From assembly GCA_963457665.1 (NCBI GenBank), contig OY735220.1, positions 33,399,469 to 33,463,468 of the forward strand: a DNA stretch of 64,000 bases, given 5' to 3'. The position numbers and the translations under genes were made by a program. The notes beneath the pieces are model-generated. The model saw only the letters and a program-made list of their open reading frames with translations. It did not search any database and was not told the DNA's origin. Below, in pieces: positions 25,227 to 37,629 of the stretch. This stretch comes from Thysanoteuthis rhombus. Its lineage: Eukaryota > Mollusca > Cephalopoda > Oegopsida > Thysanoteuthidae. The stretch's first letter is position 1. Each line of letters starts with the position of its first letter.

Positions 25227-25286
25227 CTTTGGTTTTCCCATAAAATCTTCGTCGTTCAATTTAATTCGTCCGAATTCTTTTGGAAT
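25227..25286 (-). CDS. 60-bp internal exon of the same minus-strand gene
   Basis: On the minus strand a TCGTTGCAG acceptor and an AAG|GTAGGT donor bracket exactly 20 codons, beginning IPKEFGRIK and ending FMGKPK. Both borders are phase 0, so it joins the terminal exon at 4697 in frame. Both splice sites are close to consensus and the frame is charged and soluble, unlike the surrounding intron. It is too short to identify by itself. It could be a constitutive or a cassette exon: skipping it would keep the frame. Sequence shows the sites; membership in one gene with the 4.4 kb and 42.5 kb exons is inferred from strand and phase. Confidence 0.6.
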
Positions 25287-25735
25287 CTGCAACGAATAAA
25301 ATCAATATTTGTTGCCTTAAACGAGGACAAACGCAAAGCGAGGACAATCATAAACATCAATGTCCGTATTTGAAGATCAACAATTGAAACGTGTATCAGT
25401 TCTATAAGCGATTGCAGGCAGCAGATAATAAAACTAGAGTTGTAAATTATTTAATGTCATTTCCGAGACTTGAATAAAAAGGTTAGGGGAACACTGTGTT
25501 TATCAGATGCGCTATGGCAACTATCTAACAACGGCTTAGCTATTCCTACATAATAGTTGCCGAAGATTTCACGTGTGCAGGACTTTCGCTGACTGCAATC
25601 GTCTGACTGGTTCACCAACGATACGTTCATGAATCATCAATAAAACAAATTTAGATAAAAATGCCACATGACTGAATTGAATCTTATCACATTTGCGTGA
25701 GTAAAAAGAGAGAATAGATTTCGGGATTATCAGAA

Positions 25736-26123
25736 GGCGTCAACCAAAATTGTCAGTAAAACTATCAACATAGGTTTCTCCAGTTTTTAAATTGGTCTGG
25801 CTGGGTATCCATATATAACATCTACAGGCTGCACCAATAGTGCTAGAGGGCTGAAAATTTGAAAATTCACTCCTTATCATGTCTACAGAAAAAAGTTGTT
25901 TTTTTAAACTACCGAGGTATTTTTCCAATTTGGAATGTAAGTTTATGCTAAATTGATCCCTTAGTTTGTGTCCGGTAGCACGCAAAAACACTTGTTTTTC
26001 AAAATTCAAATCTTTTTACTGATCACTGTCCAACAAAAAGTGAGGAAGGTAACGTATTCATTAATAACCCTTTTTCCCAATGTTTTATTGATCACCCAAA
26101 AGATGGTTTCTATTGAGTGACTA
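25736..26123 (-). mobile_element. M1 element, copy E, near full length
   Basis: Inverted orientation. Its 5' end (right side) is GTTAGTCACTCAATAGAAACC and its 3' end (left side) is TTTTGGTTGACGCC. The middle holds AGTGATCAGT, the GGACACAAACTAAGGGATC box and GCCAGACCAATTT. The CATGTGACC-to-AGCATG stretch after the 5' end is shortened. It lies in the intron between the 42.5 and 25.2 kb exons. Confidence 0.7.
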
Positions 26124-28817
26124 ACTAGACCTTTTTCCATTTTATTTGCTTTAAATTACGTAGGAAAGAATCTCTTCTATGTTTTCATTTAGGACCTATG
26201 AAAGGTGTGTGCAGTCGTTACATCGAGCCGGGTCCCAGGTGGTAAGAGATTAACCCTAGGTAGATCAGTGTATCGAAACCTTCAAGTTGTTGTAAAATGT
26301 AAATTGGTCGAGTAAATTGGCTATTTTCCCTTTTTTGTTTTTTTTTACCTGTGAGCAAATAAATGGAGTGCTTAAAGGTCTATAGGAGATGAAACATGGA
26401 TGACTTGGGTGTTTTCGCAAGTACACTCGTGTGTGGGGGGTGGCGGATAGTGTCCCCTTATCAAATTACTCTCTGGGCCCATGCTGGGAAAAATGGAATA
26501 AATGAGAAAAAAAATCCCACCTTGAATCAAATTGATATTCTGATATTCCATGCTAAGTTGAGCGAGGCTCAGATCCACATGCATTTAAAAATGAATGACT
26601 GATGAGAAAATAGATTATTAACCTTCTTCACTCTTGCGATCAATCATGTAGATATTTGTTAGACCGGTGATGGTAAAATGCGAGAATTAACGTGAAAAAA
26701 CGAGATGTAAAGGGAATGTAATCTTAAAAAAATGAAGCTTTTATACTGAGGCCTTTGGTGATTAATTTAAAAAATGTTTCCGTTGGGGTTTGGATTATTC
26801 ATTGATAAGAGCAGTTAGTGCTGGTTAAAAATTTTATCTTTGCTTCGCGTCTCGTTGTTTTCCCTTTCTTGTTGCATTATCATGATTCTTCATAAGTCAA
26901 CACTAACTCCAGCAGAAGATTAGATTTGTAGAACATCAGTGAGTGTGAGATAAGCATTCTTGCTATTGCTTGACAACTGATGCTGTTGTAAAAGTTATCA
27001 CAATAGCAGGGTGGAAAAAAGATAAAATTTGCAGTAAAGCAGAAATTTGAAAAAAATGTGGTTTCAGTGGCAATTCGTTTCTTGTTCATTGAAAAGACAT
27101 GTACTTAACAATCCTTACCATTTGCACATAGTCCTACTACCAGTCATCATTATATAATCTTATCAGCGCATGGGACGAAGCGAAGTAGAGAGAAGGACGT
27201 TCTAAGTTCCCTTAATTATAAATTCCATTCCGTAGCCAAAATCAAATCTTATGAGTGTTGCTATACGGAACGTTTCGTCTTGACAGATGGTCAATGCATC
27301 TTCACTTGAGCTGCAATGTTCGGGCGCTTGGCATGTAGGGAAGAATTTTAACAAGGCCCACTTCCCCACTCTCGGCCACGCTGAAGGAAAGAAATACCCG
27401 ACACGTTTGGGGATCGGCATTGCTGCAGAGGATGCCTCCCCAGCTGGCCACAGCATCTGCTATTCCTGGACAGTCTTCACTCTAAGGCTACATTTTTGCT
27501 TTTTTGATTAAAAACATCTTGGTTATATACTGATGCTGTTCAGGCAGTAGTCGTTCATATGTCTATCTTTCCCTGTGAAGCTTCTCAATTTTCCATTCGA
27601 GTGTGCATTGTCTATTTCGGTTAATAAACATTCGGATAATTCCATAAACAAGGCCAAAATCTGATAGTTACATAAATATGTAAATATATATTTGTAGAGG
27701 GGAAAGTTATTTCATGAAGGTGTTCTCTCGAAAATTTAATTATTGAAAAGGGTTCCCCAAGTAAACTTCTATGTCAACATTTTCTGCGCTGAAATCAACA
27801 ATCAACATTTATTCCAGTTGAGAAAGCGGTATTTTTCCTAGGTTTCGAAGATTTCAAGTAATTTTGATGAAAGTATGAGAGGAAAATTATTTCGCACCAA
27901 CCTGATTTTTTTTTTTGGACGGTGTAAAGAACATAAAACAGAAGACGTCAATCTTTTATTTAGAAATGGCAGAAGAGACCCCTATTTGATGGCATATGGC
28001 CTTTATCTAATTAGAGTATATCAGGGAAAAAAGTGTTTCTCTCGACTCTTCTAATTTATCACTCATTTTTTCCAACTCCTCAAGTTCTGGCCAATGAATG
28101 TGAGTCTAGACAACGAAGTAGATCAAAATTTCAACACAAAAGATACGCAGTTCTCCCGTGGCTACTTCAGACTTTGAGATGCGTGTTGAAAACAAAGAAG
28201 GCAATGTGATGATTTAAATGTAACGGCATAGGAAAAAAACTTCTCTCTCGCTGTTGAACATCTTGCAAGGTTGGGTGAGTTATATTACAGTAAAAAATCA
28301 ACGTGAGAAGATAAAGAGACAAATGTTTGACTGAATAACTAGTTGGCTAATCATCTTCAAGTCTGAAGTAGCTGCAGAAAAAAAGTGTGTATCTATTGTG
28401 TGGAAATTTGACCCGGCCAAATAAAATATTCTTATTATTGCATAAAGACACACTTTTGAAAACACTAATCAATGACTTGTCGCTTCGCAGACAGTTATTA
28501 TAAATGCACGCGTCTGCTGGGTTAACGGGGCAATAGGATCGGACATTCCCACCGAGAGTGAAAGGATTTGAAAGTTGGAACCTTATAACCAATAAAGGAT
28601 AATGGTGTAGTATAACTGTTTAATGCAAGGCCAACGTAATGATTCCATGAAAAAATACTGTATTATTCACTTGTAACCGGGTTACCGCTAAGATATATCC
28701 TGCCCCCACCCGGAAAATATATCCATTTGTGCACCCCCCGCCAGGGAAAAATGACAGAAAACGCAAATGAGTGTATGACAACATTCAGACAGAAGGGAAA
28801 TTAAAGTATTTCAATCA
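26124..28817. other. Mostly featureless AT-rich sequence
   Basis: Only the uncertain block at 27.2-27.46 kb stands out by composition. Confidence 0.45.
27202..27456 (-). other. Uncertain coding-like block
   Basis: Minus strand open frame of 84 codons in a GC-richer patch. After TCTGCAG it reads AMPIPKRVGYFF, starting like the AMPIPGGR of the 44.9 kb exon, but the rest differs. Other frames are open over part of the block, so coding is not established. Confidence 0.2.
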
Positions 28818-29032
28818 AAGGGTAGGAAGAGAGAGGGTACGAAGTGAGAGGAGAGAAAAAGTTAAATAGTTCAAAAAGAGTGTAGGAAGTGAGAGGGGAG
28901 GAGATAAGCTTAGGAAGTTTGATAAGAGAGTATGAAGGGAGAAAAGAGAAGAGAGGTAGTTTAAACATAATCTGGAGTATGAGGGGAGAAAAGAAAGGTA
29001 GTTCATTAAGAGAGAAGGAAGGGAGAAGAGCT
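28818..29032 (+). repeat. Purine-rich degenerate minisatellite
   Basis: Units of about 50 bases built on GTAGGAAGTGAGAGG and AAGGGAGAAAAGAG, separated by AGTTTAAA or AGTTCAAA-like spacers. Confidence 0.6.
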
Positions 29033-29164
29033 GATGGATGCTACCGATACTACAGGTGTGACAGATAGGGATCTAATTATATATGTATATGACTTGCATA
29101 ATACCTGTAAAGAATTAATATATGGATAGATCAATATTAAAGAATATTTTTTTTAAACATAAGT

Positions 29165-29440
29165 TTCAGTCACATCTTATCACACTCTTTCTATCTTGAA
29201 TAAGCTTTAAAGTGTGTAAAATAGTAAAATTAATTTTTTCCCCAAAACTTACCTACAGACACAGCAAACTTAGTTTAGTTTAGTAAATTTACTGAGCTTA
29301 TCTTAGCTGCTAACCACATTGTTACATAAGTCTCCTCATCCTATTTTTAATCAGCTTTGAAGAGAGGAAGAGAGTAAAACTGGTCTTCACCGTGATGTAA
29401 AAAGACAAACAAACATACAAACAAACATACAAACAAACAA
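29165..29440 (+). repeat. R3 dispersed repeat, copy 2
   Basis: AATCAGCTTTGAAGAGAGG, GAGTAAAACTGGTCTTCACC and an AAACATAC run. Upstream CAGTCACATCTTATCACACTC pairs with the start of the 37 kb copy. Confidence 0.55.
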
Positions 29441-29692
29441 ATTCAGTGACTATGATCTTTATATGCATGGATAATGATTGATTTGATGATTTCACATTTG
29501 TAACCAGATACTGCATCTGTTTCTGAGCGTTACATGTTTTGAATATCGATTGACGCAATACTAACTGGCGTCTCTCACTGACTAAAAAACACCATTTTAT
29601 AGCCACTACTCCTATTTGTTGATGGAAAATTAATATTTCCAATAGACATTTACTAAGCTCAGCCTTCTCTGGTGCAAGGCCACAATAGGGAG

Positions 29693-29835
29693 ACAGGGCC
29701 AGCGTAAGTGTTTTATGCACCCTACTCGATTAGAAAATTGCGCTTGTCGCGTTGTATTCTAACGACTTTTCTTTTCGGTTTTGAGTGTGGCCCAAGGAAC
29801 TTTGCACCCTATGCAACCGCCCAGATTTGTCTATT
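29693..29835 (+). repeat. R5 dispersed repeat, copy 2
   Basis: AGTGTTTTATGCACCCTACTC, TCTAACGACTTTTCTTTTC, GAGTGTGGCCCAAGGAACTT and TTGCACCCTATGCAACCGCC parallel the 13.5 kb copy. Confidence 0.5.
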
Positions 29836-29996
29836 GGGCAGTCCTGTCCTGTGTAAGTAAGGCCTGTCTGTCTTGATACAAAAGCATTCAAGATCCTGAC
29901 TCCTTTTACCTGGCTGAGAATATAACCATTGGCCTGGAAAGGGAGATATACGCAACTCCCTCAGTCACTAAGTAAGCACAAAACCAACAGGTCTGA

Positions 29997-30405
29997 TTAG
30001 TCATTGAATAGAAACTGCGACGTGACCACCAAAGTTTTTTGGCAGGGTGCTGTATTTGGGTGATCAATTAATAAAATGGAAAAAAGTGATGATCAATGAA
30101 TAAGTTACTTCTGTTGCTTTTTGTTAGCCAGTCAAGTGTAAAAGCTGTCGGGCGCAAACTAAGGTATCAATTTAGCATAGACCTACATTGAAAATAGTGC
30201 CCCAACTAAAAACCCATTTGAAGGTTGAGGTTCCACAACACATTTTCTTGACAAAATAAGGGCTAAATGTTTAAATTATCAGTCCCAAAGCTCTCTGGGT
30301 ACAACATGTGCATAAATGCATTTATAACCATCCAGCAAGACAGCCAGCCAGACCAACTTAAAAACTGATGAATCCGCTGTTGACAAAAGTTGATTGATGG
30401 TTTCT
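29997..30405 (+). mobile_element. M1 element, copy F
   Basis: Starts TTAGTCATTGAATAGAAACTG, ends TTGATGGTTTCTTA. It carries ACGTGACCACCAAAG, GATCAATTAATAAAATGG, GTCGGGCGCAAACTAAGG and GCCAGCCAGACCAACTT. The GATCACT box is partly deleted. Confidence 0.7.
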
Positions 30406-30498
30406 TACATGTGTCTAGACTATAATGAAAAAAGAGAAGTTAAAAAGTGCTCTAGTTAAAAGTCGAAATTAGTTTCATAATTACGTAGAGGCACGATG

Positions 30499-30565
30499 CA
30501 GCAATAGCTTGAATTGTGTAGTTTTGATTGGTGTGGGTTTTGATGTAACACGGTTATGGTTTGCT
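30499..30565. mobile_element. pogo-like end, left flank of a LINE fragment
   Basis: CAGCAATAGCTTGAATTGTG then TAGTTTTGAT and TATGGTTTGCTATAC resemble the block at 30958-31006 in direct orientation, so the LINE fragment at 30.57-30.91 kb lies between two related copies. Confidence 0.4.
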
Positions 30566-30569
30566 ATAC

Positions 30570-30881
30570 GAAACCAAGAGACTGACCCCCAAGCTGAGAA
30601 CAATGCGTATGGAGAGATAACAAGACAGCACAATATACTGGGGAAAAATAGTAGCTTGCAACATCATAGAATCAATTAGAAAACTCAAGTGGCAGACAGC
30701 TGCTGGACATCACGACTCACAGCGTGGATCCCCAGAGATCACATGCAAAACCGAGACCGACATTTTATGAGATGCCGAGTTGAATTAGGTAAGTGTAGCA
30801 AGTACTGTCGACGCCCACGATAGAGAGGTGTGGCGAATCTTGGGGAAGGTCTATGTCTAACAACGGACGATAAAAGATTGA

Positions 30882-30910
<29 letters not shown>
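30570..30910 (+). mobile_element. RTE-like LINE 3' fragment with ATG tail
   Basis: Plus strand; TSRLTAWIPRDHMQNRDR-type codons, then ATCTTGGGGAAGGTCTATGT and a GATGAT tail at 30878-30905. Frame broken; flanked by direct repeats (30499 and 30958). Confidence 0.65.
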
Positions 30911-30916
<6 letters not shown>

Positions 30917-30957
30917 GAATTTGAAAAAGTCGATTACGTAATGACACGGTAACGATA

Positions 30958-31006
30958 CAGAAATACCTTGACTAGTGCAGTTTTGATATACTATGGTTTG
31001 CTGTAC
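30958..31006. mobile_element. pogo-like end, right flank of a LINE fragment
   Basis: CAGAAATACCTTGACTAGTG followed by CAGTTTTGATAT and CTATGGTTTGCTGTAC; direct-repeat partner of 30499-30565 and related to the inverted ends at 33.2 kb. Confidence 0.4.
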
Positions 31007-31530
31007 AAATTAATATAACTAAGTATAAGCTGGAAAAATAATAGGACTTTGAACAGTATACAAAATTTGGAACAACTTCATAACAATTCAATGTATATCA
31101 GTATTTATCTCGAAATTATATCAAAAGTGGCACAAGGGCCGCTGAAGAGATATGGGATGAGGTTTGACTATCCTTACTCACCGAAAGACCTTTTCGTAAC
31201 CCATACATACGGCATTGTTCCCAACATCAAGAAAACTCACATGTCCTGCACATTCTTTCTCAACCACCATAATACCTCATTTGCTTATCCCCCCTTGACG
31301 ATACGTAAAATCTCAATGATATACATTGGTACATCTCCTAATGCACGGAACATCAAGGTAAATAAAAATTCGTGAATTCGTTAAACCTATGGGATTTCAG
31401 TAATACCCTCAAAACTTCAATGATAATATTGCAAATAATGTATAATACACCAATTACCTGTTTATATGAAGTGTAAATACAAATGAATATGCAAATGATG
31501 TGATAAATAAACAACAAACAATATCATACT

Positions 31531-31990
31531 CAATAATTGGACAACCATGGCATCAAAATTTGAAGTAATTTAAAAAAAACAATTCTATCGAAGAATAAAT
31601 ATGGTCAGAATAATTTCTATTGATGAAAACACGGGCGGTTTCCACTGGAAAACATCTAAAATAGATTAAAAAAAACCATCTAGGACATCTAAATCCTGAA
31701 GAATGTAGATGTATTTAATAAACCCGTCAAATTAATGGCCAAAAGAGGTTAAAAAAAAAAGAAGCTTTTTTCCAAATATCAAAGAAGTTTTTTTTTTAGA
31801 AGGGGTTTAGTGGAATAATGATGCCAATTTCCAAGTCTATGTATAAAACGGTAGGGCCAGGAGCGCTGGGATGCACAAACAAAGATATGGACAAACAAAC
31901 ATACAAACAGACACAAAACACATGCACATATAAAAACAAAAAGGTTAGAACCCTTCGCCCTGTTTCGTGGCTACGGTTGTCCGATAATAA
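31531..31990. mobile_element. M2 inverted-end element, copy 2
   Basis: Left end CAATAATTGGACAACCATGG and right end (reverse complement) TTATTATCGGACAACCGTAG. Same internal order as the copy at 5.1 kb: AAATATGGTCAGAATAA, GGTTTCCACTGG, an A-run, GGGGTTTAGTGGAATAATG, ACACATGCACATATAAAAA. Same orientation as copy 1. Confidence 0.65.
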
Positions 31991-32227
31991 TATTTGTATA
32001 AGTAAGTGCTTAGATACTAGATAAGAAATTCTGGATAGTTTCATGAAGTATCGTGTTTTTTTCCTCTTGCAAACTGAAAATACTTCGATAAGAGATTTTA
32101 TTCGTCAATTGGGACCTCTCACTAAATGCAATTTCGTTTGCTATGAGAAATACCGCTGTTTATACAAATGAATGACCACTGAGGAAGAAAAAAAATGAAA
32201 TGATGTAAAAAAAAAAAAAAAGTTCTG

Positions 32228-32643
32228 GTTAGCCACTCAATAGAAACCAACCAGTGTGACCAACGCCCTTTGGCAGCATGTTGTGTTTAAAAATTTGAAA
32301 ATAAGGCTTCTGTTGGACAGTGATCACTAAGAAAATCGGAATATTGAAAAACAAAAAACATGCTACTGGACACATACTGAAGAATCAGTTTAGCATAAAC
32401 TTAAATTGCAAATTGAGCCTATCACCAAAACCTATTCAGTGTAGGGGGTTCAAAAAACAAAAAAAAAACGTTATGATAATGAGGAAAAGTTCAAATTTTC
32501 AGCCCTCTAGTTCCCTTTGTGTGGCCTGTACGCGTGATACACACATGCATACATACATAGCCAGCCAGTCAGATAGACTAACTTAAAAACTGAAAAAAAC
32601 CTATACTGACAGTTTTGGTGATATTTTTGGTTGAAGGTTTTTA
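32228..32643 (+). mobile_element. M1 element, copy G
   Basis: Starts GTTAGCCACTCAATAGAAACC, carries GTGACCAACGCCCTTTGGC and ACAGTGATCACTAAG, a CATA microsatellite after TACGCGTGATAC, GCCAGCCAGTCAG, and ends TTGGTTGAAGGTTTTTA. Confidence 0.7.
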
Positions 32644-33199
32644 AAAGTGGGATAATTAATCTCGGGACAAAAAACCTATTGTTTTCTGGTGAACTAGGTG
32701 CAATGATATTTTTTTGCTTTCCCCTGGGAAATTTCTATGCTTCGCAGTGCACAAATAGATGATCATTTTTTCATTGAAAATATTTGAAGTGACATTTCCG
32801 AAAGGTTTCTTCAAACTGACTTAATTAACAATTGACAAATTATCTAGTAAATCATCAAGTAATTCTCAAATCAATTGCTAAATGTCACTGTCTAATTCCA
32901 GCCTAAACCTGGGGTTGACTTTGTTATTCTACGCTAACAAGAATGACAAGAACACCCATCACCAAATTTAGGAGAGTAAAAATAAACATTCCCTTACCGT
33001 AATTTGAAATCACGACTAAATGATTACCGGCTGAGCTAAATTTACGATTTAAAAAAAAATATCTATGAGAATTTATGCTTGGGATACGAAAAAATATATT
33101 TTGTTTATTTATCATTTATACAGTATACAAGTTGCTGTTATCATATTGTCAGGATAGAGGTAGGAGTAGGGATTGACCCTAAAGCAGCCAGACTTGTCA

Positions 33200-33402
33200 C
33201 AGGTATACCTCAAGTAGTGCGGTTAATTTGTTCCCAATTTTTCCATACTGTTCAAAACCGCACTGTTCAAGGTCTTACCATCATTCATTGTATTTGTTTG
33301 TTTTTTTCAGCTTATGATTAGATTATTTATTTATAGCAATACCTTCATCGTGTTACAACAGAGTCCATACTAATAAAAACTGCACTATTCGAGGTATTCC
33401 TG
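33200..33402. mobile_element. Short pogo-like MITE with long inverted ends
   Basis: Left CAGGTATACCTCAAGTAGTG; right, reverse complement, CAGGAATACCTCGAATAGTG. The match runs about 25 bases into each side, with GCGGTT against GCAGTT inside. 203 bp, non-coding. Confidence 0.65.
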
Positions 33403-33503
33403 TATTACATTTCGGAAAAAGAAAACAGCGAGAGATATTGCAGAAATGATTAAATAACGAAAATGAAGGTGGGCAGAACGTTTAGCGAGAAGGGAGGATA
33501 ATA

Positions 33504-33539
33504 GGCCCCTTGAGGCCCCTTGAGGCCCCTTGAGGCCCC
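33504..33539 (+). repeat. 10-bp tandem repeat, AGGCCCCTTG
   Basis: About three and a half perfect units, GC-rich in an AT-rich setting. Confidence 0.85.
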
Positions 33540-34790
33540 GTGGCCATTAGACGGTCACAAGAGCGGCGAGAGACCCCAAAAGGCAGTCGGGCCAACTAAA
33601 GGCTTCGGTCTTGTTCAGTCTTTCTTTGTGAAAGAATTTGACTTGTCACGACTGAAAGCACAACAATCTCCATTTTTATTCATGCTCAGTTGGCGTGGGG
33701 ATTTGGCTTCGTAGGTGTCAGTGTCATAGAAACAAAGGAGTCGGAGGAATTAGTTATACAACTACTACAAAGCAAATTATACGTTAGGTAACTGCTAGGC
33801 TTGGTATAGTCTGGCACAGGGCTACCATAGTGGAGCAAACAATGCAGAACGAACACACAAGAAATGGCTTGCAAGAAGTTTTTCCTAACCATTTTCTTTT
33901 GTGACAACGGTCTAATACGAATTACACAGTGATTCCTAAATCGAAACGACACTATGTTCTAATATGATGTATACTGTTAAAATGTCTGACTTTGGAACAA
34001 GAATACAAATATAACCTTATATTTTACAATTTCAGTTGCAGGCCAAACCCACTCGAGTTAGCTAAAAGAGTTAATAAAGAACTTACTGTTATTCCCTGTG
34101 AAGATTTTATATGCACTAGACGTGTGTCCACATTGGCGATAAGCTTCTAAAAACATTCCCCAAGTGCTCATGGGAATTTTTGAGTAGCAGTTTATCATTT
34201 TTATTATATTTGTATTTTACATACTATTTTATGGAGAAAGAGAACATAGTTTTGATCCTAAGCGCGACCAGATGGTCACTTGTTACTAAAGAACACTTTT
34301 GTTTCCTTTTTTTTTCTTTTTCTTTTGAAAGCTTGTGTCTCTTAGTCCATGCATTTACTTATGGGGTGCCAGCTGATAAATCAAAGGTTGACTATACTTT
34401 TAAATAAAACCACTTACAAAAAGTTTTTTTTATCTTCGGCAACGCCAATAGAATGTTTTCGCGTGCCACGTTGGGCACGTGTGCCATAGGCTCGTCATCC
34501 TTGCGCGAGACTGACTGTTGCAGCGAAGGGTCTCTAAATTTCTTTAAACTTGTATCATCTTTTGTTTCTGAATCTTCACTTATGATCAGATATTTGAATA
34601 GAGAGAGATTCGACCAGGTTTGCTGTCACTTTACACATCGTGCCATACCCGAGGAAAAATTGCATCAGAATGCCTGGTAATGGCACACTGTAAGGAGATT
34701 CGGGTTCATGCCGAAATGATATAAGTTTTATTGGTTTCATTTTCTTGTATTTTAGTGTTGCGAGCCAGATTACTCAACCCCTGCCAAACT

Positions 34791-34792
<2 letters not shown>
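33540..34792. other. No gene assigned
   Basis: Near 34.46 kb a GCGTGCCACGTTGGGCACG patch resembles ends of short dispersed repeats, but no partner copy is present in the window. Confidence 0.4.
33797..33845. repeat. Dispersed GGCACAAGGCCAC module
   Basis: TAGGCTTGGTATAGTCTGGC then ACAGGGCTACCATAGTGGAGC, the same module as at 17.5 kb. Confidence 0.4.
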
Positions 34793-34821
<29 letters not shown>

Positions 34822-35455
34822 GTCTTTCAACGTCCATCGTTGGACATAGACCTTCCCCAGGATTCGCCACACTTCTCTATCATGAACGTCGCGGAGCTAG
34901 TATTTTCTGAATTCGTCTAGCTCGTCTCTCCATCTAATATTCTGCCGGCCTCGGTTCCGCATGTGATCTCGAGGGATCCCTGTTGTGAGTCCATTGGTTG
35001 TCTGCCATTCGTCCAACATGGCCAGCCGACTGCCATTTGAGCTTTTTAATGGATTCTGTGATGTCCCTGACCCTTGTCTTCTCCCTGGTGTACTGTGCTG
35101 TCTTGTGGTCTCTCCATATGAGACCCAGCATAATTTTCTCATGTGCACGTTGCATAGTTATCGATTTGCAGATCTGTCTCTTGGTTAGGTTCCATGTTTC
35201 AGCTCCATAAGTGACTACTGGGAGAATGCATTGGTTATACACCCTTCTTCTTAGGATTAATGGGATCTTCTTATTTTTGAAGGTTGAGCTTGCTCTGCCA
35301 AAGGCTTGCTATCCTAGTGTGATTCTTTGCTTGATTTCTTCTTCTTTTGAGGGTCTCATGGAGATTTGTTATCCTAGATAGATGTAGTGATCTACTTTCT
35401 CCAGTTCTGTGTCCTCGATTTTGATCTTAGTCTTATCTCCGATGTGGTTGTTGCA
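34793..35455 (-). mobile_element. RTE-like LINE 3' fragment with ATC tail
   Basis: Minus strand, 5'-truncated. The 3' tail is the ATC run at 34793-34820. Codons for YNQCILPVVTYGAETWNL, KIMLGLIWRDHKTAQ and a GHVGRMADNQW box are visible with frameshifts; this is the C-terminal part of the reverse-transcriptase protein of the RTE type. Confidence 0.75.
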
Positions 35456-37011
35456 TGGGCTAGCTTGTTTCATACCGCAGTGTATATTTTGTGTTAGTCC
35501 AGTTTATAAAGCAAACCGGACTAGGCTACACCATAATCCCTAGATCAGATTATAGCATTCTCATGTTTTTGATATAAAACTGTGTTTCAACATTTCATTA
35601 TACTTAACTCCTGCTCTGATACACAAATAAATCAAGGATACACTATTGAATCTTATTTCACACGCTGATGACACAACCTCGTAAAACAATTTGAATCGCT
35701 TAAATGCCGTTGCAAATTAGTCAAGTGAAGACTACAATGAATCACGAAGTAACAAAGCATTCATCTAAACATCAGTTACAACACTGAAATGCTCTGACAC
35801 ACTTTCAAGATATGAGGCATGATCAACGCGCACATACACCGATAAACATACACACACATACATACGCACATCCACACGTATACATACATATGCAAACATA
35901 CCTACACCTATACACATAAACATATACTCACACGTACATACACACGTGCACATACATACACACATAAATACATATGCACGAGAGAACTCAAGTGGTATAA
36001 TCTGGGCATGCGGGTTATGACAAAGCTAAGCCTGTTTCATGGTCAGGGTTACAAATTGGACTAGCCCTGAGTATACCTGGGGTATAGAATAGGCTAGTCC
36101 GGGTATAGTCTGGACAGAGGGTATATTTTGGGCTGCTACACCGGGCTATTTTGATATGCTGTTTAGTTCGACATTGCAAAGAAAGTCACGTTCCCGAAAG
36201 CGTAAGTCCAGCTAATTAAGCAATGCAAAAACCCTCTCCCTGTTTATTTAGTTCAACATGATAACTTTTTACATTTGAATACTTTTGTGTTTTTTCCTCT
36301 TTTCATATAAATAAAAAGAAACCTCTATGAATTGATCATAAGAAAGAACACTACTGAGCAACGAGCTAAGATTATAGAAATTTACTTCGAATACCTTGAA
36401 TGTTAACCCAAGTGGCATTTTCTCGCTATTTGAATGTACGGACAACATCTGAGTCTATGAATAACGTGTACTCGAGAATTGGGCCCCATCAATGGTTAAA
36501 CACGAACAGGGAAACACGTTCAGTCGGAAATGCTGAAAATAGTAAACTTTTGCAGATGAGTAAATATCTTTTGAAATGTTATGCAGAATATCACTGAAAG
36601 AGCATAAATTTATGAAGCTGAACTTGGCGGGCATTCGAAAGAAAAAAATTTCTGTGCATAGGTTAATTCAATTAAATTCCCTTGTTCATATATTTCATTT
36701 TTAAACAAATCATTAAAACTAAAAAGATATGAGTGTTATATATCTTTTTTAATGAACGTTTTATGTACTTTTGTACAAAGTTCTCTTTGATTGTGATCTT
36801 GGCCCAATTCGAAAACGGATGTTATCATTCAAACCCAGGACAAAACTTGAAGGTTAGAAAATATGGCTAAATTAAAAAAAAAATACAATTTCAGAATATT
36901 ATTTACAATAATTTAAAATATTAAATAGCATCCATCAAAAAATGATGGATTTTTTTAATGTTATCTACGGAAAGATTATCATTTTAATTTTTTTTTCTTT
37001 TCTAAATATCG
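35456..37011. other. No gene; microsatellite and GGACTAG-rich patch
   Basis: Besides the ACAT tract, 36.05-36.15 kb repeats GGACTAG, GTATA and GGGTATA motifs, possibly a worn tandem repeat. Confidence 0.4.
35826..35975 (+). repeat. Imperfect ACAT/ACAC tract
   Basis: A 150-base A/C/T-rich microsatellite-like stretch with many interruptions. Confidence 0.75.
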
Positions 37012-37225
37012 TTTTCAGTCACATATGTCCACTCTCTCACTCTTTTTAATAAGGTTTTATGAGAGGAAGAGAGTAGAACAGAATTGTCACACTTGAGCTG
37101 CTGGGCGCATTTCATATTTCCTTTCTTCAATCAGCTTTAAAGATAAGAAAGTAAAACTTATGTCATCACGGTGAAGTGAACAAACAAACAAATATACCAA
37201 CAAACAAACTTGATGGCTATCGTCT
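37012..37225 (+). repeat. R3 dispersed repeat, copy 3
   Basis: CAGTCACATATGTCCACTCTC, GTCACACTTGAGCTGCTGGG, AATCAGCTTTAAAGATAAG, AAAGTAAAACTTATGTC and an AAACAAAC run. Confidence 0.55.
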
Positions 37226-37629
37226 TAATAAGTATAGGTAATTTTCTTGTTTGATATTAATTCAGTTTTCTAGGGTCTGATAAACAAAAGACAATATTCT
37301 ATACAAATAAATGAGCCCAACTAGATTGACACAGAAAATAATCAGGTCAGAGCCCAGCTCCTTTTCATCCTCACATCTTTGAGACAATCGACATTCTTAT
37401 TTTATGACAGATAAAAAAGCCTGACTCCATGGAGCCAAATGTTACATTTTATGAATCATCGTGACGTACCAGTAACAAGATATCTTTTAAAGATAGTTGA
37501 CAATCGGAAAGAACACAAAATGATGGAATTTCGGGCCATTGTGGCCTTTTCCATTACAAAAATGGCTACCGCTCCAGTTTTAGAGAGGATAGCTCAGATG
37601 GCAAATTTAAAATCAAAGAAGCAGACGGC

